Assembly (NCBI GenBank): GCA_040376005.1
Contig: JBEIRK010000068.1
Location: 1-14,376, forward strand
Reading direction: 5' to 3'
Origin: JAGXTF01 sp040376005
GTDB lineage: Bacteria > Bacteroidota > Bacteroidia > NS11-12g > UBA955
Length of the DNA: 14,376 bases
Shown here: positions 13,157 through 14,376 of the stretch, piece by piece
How the letters are laid out: each line of letters begins with the position of its first letter
Position numbering within the stretch: the stretch's first letter is position 1
Notes under the pieces: model-generated
Databases searched by the model: none
What the model was told of the DNA's origin: nothing
The model's input: the letters and a program-made list of their open reading frames with translations, nothing else
Program-made: the position numbers and the translations under genes

Positions 13157-13927
13157 TTAATATTGATTTTCCAAGCTCATGCCAAACAAGGCATAATCAT
13201 ACTTTACAGGGTCCTCAGGACTCATTTTGCGCAAGTTTGAGGTAAGCTCTAAACAAGCCAGCCAATCACTTTGTTTGCGTTGAAGTAGTCCTGTCACTAT
13301 GGCTGCACGCTGCACATGCACATCCAACGGACACAGTAACTGCGACATCTTTATTTGCTTCCACAATCCAAAATCTACGCCTCGATCATCACTGCGCACC
13401 ATCCATCGTAAATAAAGGTTTAATCTTTTACAGGCCGACTTTCTCAAGGGTGTTTGTAGGTGTTTTTCTGTGCGTTTTAAATGCTCTAAGGAAAAGAAAT
13501 ACTGATGAAAATGTATGAGCCCATTTTCTATAGTGAGGTCACCCATAGAAACAGAACTGCAAAAAGCCGACTCAAGACTCTCATGTTGCCGATAATGAAA
13601 TTGTAAGAACTCAAGAAAATACAACAAATCATCAAACTGAAAAGTGCGATGAACCCAATGCTCAAAACGTTTCCTATCTTTTGGTGAATGATTTAGAATA
13701 AAATGGTGTGGATCCCTTTCCATTAAATCCATTATCTTTTGGGTATTATTGATAATGGTGCTCCTTTGCCCCCAAGCGAGCAATGCAGCAAAAAGTCCAG
13801 CAATTTCTATATCCTGCAACTTCTGGTATTGGTGCGGAATACTTATAGGATCCAGGGCTATGAACTCCGCACGATTGTATTTTACTTCTAAAGCATCGAG
13901 CTTTTTTTTGATTTCAGCCAAACGCAT
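13157..13927 (-). CDS. TIGR02757 (DUF2400) family protein, possible HhH-GPD-like fold
   Basis: The product has 256 residues, a typical length for the family. Family hallmarks are DPISIPHQY (26-34), the DIEIAGLFAALLAWGQRSTIINN segment (39-61), KRLNLYLRWMVR (167-178), CPLDVHVQR (199-207) and the closing KYDYALFGM (242-250). It is a soluble protein with no signal peptide. The family has no established function that I know of. PLDVHVQR resembles the catalytic-Asp segment of HhH-GPD DNA glycosylases (PVDVHMWH in human OGG1, VDTHIFR in endonuclease III), with K167 and D202 as candidate catalytic residues; this is my inference. The start ATG shares one base with the stop of the upstream PLP-enzyme gene (TAATG), so translation is probably coupled. 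Confidence 0.88.
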   Translation of the reverse strand: MRLAEIKKKLDALEVKYNRAEFIALDPISIPHQYQKLQDIEIAGLFAALLAWGQRSTIINNTQKIMDLMERDPHHFILNHSPKDRKRFEHWVHRTFQFDDLLYFLEFLQFHYRQHESLESAFCSSVSMGDLTIENGLIHFHQYFFSLEHLKRTEKHLQTPLRKSACKRLNLYLRWMVRSDDRGVDFGLWKQIKMSQLLCPLDVHVQRAAIVTGLLQRKQSDWLACLELTSNLRKMSPEDPVKYDYALFGMSLENQY

Positions 13928-14376
13928 TAGACTTTCGTCAGGGCAGCGTCCAAGTCTGCAATAAGGTCGTCAACATGTTCAATTCCCACGCTAAGGCGAA
14001 TTAAACTATCCATCAATCCGCTTTGCATACGCTGTTCTTTTGGAATAGAAGCATGGGTCATGCTGGCTGGGTGTCCCACCAAACTTTCTACTCCTCCCAA
14101 ACTCTCTGCAAGGCTAAACAGTTTGGTATTGCTCAAAAATGTAAATGCAGATTCTAGGCTATCTTGCTTTAAGGTGAAACTCATCATGCCTCCAAAATCC
14201 TTCATTTGGCGCTTGGCAATGGCATGTCCTGCATGGTCTTCAAATCCTGGCCAATGCACTACATCCACCTTAGGATGATTTCTTAACCAATGCGCAATTT
14301 TTGCCCCATTTTCACAGTGCCGCTGCATACGAATGTGCAAGGTCTTGATCCCGCGCAATACCAAAAAGCAATCCTG
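13927..14376 (-). CDS. cystathionine gamma-synthase-type PLP enzyme, N-terminus cut off by the window edge
   Basis: The C-terminal 149 residues or so of a Cys/Met-metabolism PLP-dependent enzyme are present. The frame is open to the window end, entering as QDCFLVLRGIKTLHIRM, the family's LVLRGLKTL motif, so the real start lies outside. Further family marks are ESLGGVESLVGHPASMTHASI (substrate-carboxylate and tetramer region) and the end motif GLMDSLIRLSVGIEHVDDLIADL. The PLP lysine (usually SATKY) is upstream, outside the window. Such enzymes make or cleave cystathionine in transsulfuration. Gamma-synthase (MetB) and gamma- or beta-lyase cannot be told apart from this half, so I give no symbol. 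It is the upstream member of a two-gene unit with the TIGR02757 gene, overlapping it by one base. Confidence 0.9.
   Translation of the reverse strand, partial: QDCFLVLRGIKTLHIRMQRHCENGAKIAHWLRNHPKVDVVHWPGFEDHAGHAIAKRQMKDFGGMMSFTLKQDSLESAFTFLSNTKLFSLAESLGGVESLVGHPASMTHASIPKEQRMQSGLMDSLIRLSVGIEHVDDLIADLDAALTKV

Noticed and set aside
1..14376. Search for an undescribed defence, mobile or multi-gene system
   Set aside because: No integrase, transposase, nuclease-helicase pair, toxin-antitoxin pair, CRISPR repeat or tRNA boundary was seen; the genes are mostly housekeeping families with ordinary spacing.

Overview
The window looks like ordinary chromosomal DNA of a member of the Bacteroidota, probably a flavobacterium- or sphingobacterium-like environmental species. 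Four things point there. A large cell-surface protein carries the gliding-motility/type IX secretion (T9SS) type B C-terminal domain. Many genes are preceded by the phylum-specific -7 promoter element TAnnTTTG, some with a TTTG-like -33 element. The dihydroorotase has the DDQVHFREPG motif. Shine-Dalgarno sequences are scarce, and GTG or TTG starts are common. I see no tRNA, rRNA, CRISPR array, insertion sequence, integrase or phage gene.

Layout from left to right. Positions 1-5037 hold five minus-strand genes: a secreted TPR-like protein (C-terminus cut off by the window), a Uup-type ABC-F ATPase, a small lipoprotein of unknown function, a FrnE-like DsbA-family oxidoreductase and DNA polymerase IV. 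Most appear to have their own promoter. A divergent intergenic region then leads to plus-strand genes: a DegT/DnrJ/EryC1/StrS sugar aminotransferase and an 825-residue T9SS type B surface protein with a PKD domain and five Ig-like repeats. A minus-strand GxxExxY-family protein with altered signature residues follows. It is divergent from pyrC (dihydroorotase), whose stop codon overlaps the start of a DUF6498-like membrane protein.

That membrane gene runs tail-to-tail into a DUF58/vWA gene, and the two coding regions overlap by 23 bases. Beyond it, on the minus strand, lie trxA with a textbook terminator, a TIGR02757 (DUF2400) gene, and the C-terminal part of a cystathionine gamma-synthase-type PLP enzyme whose stop overlaps the TIGR02757 start (TAATG).

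Functionally this is a housekeeping mixture: pyrimidine synthesis, sulfur amino acid metabolism, thiol redox, translesion synthesis and ribosome-associated ATPase. One secreted surface protein is added. I found no coherent undescribed multi-gene system. The most interesting points are the -7 promoter elements lying directly against start codons (predicted leaderless mRNAs, including ones with GTG and TTG starts), the degenerate GxxExxY protein, and an HhH-GPD DNA-glycosylase-like signature in the TIGR02757 protein.
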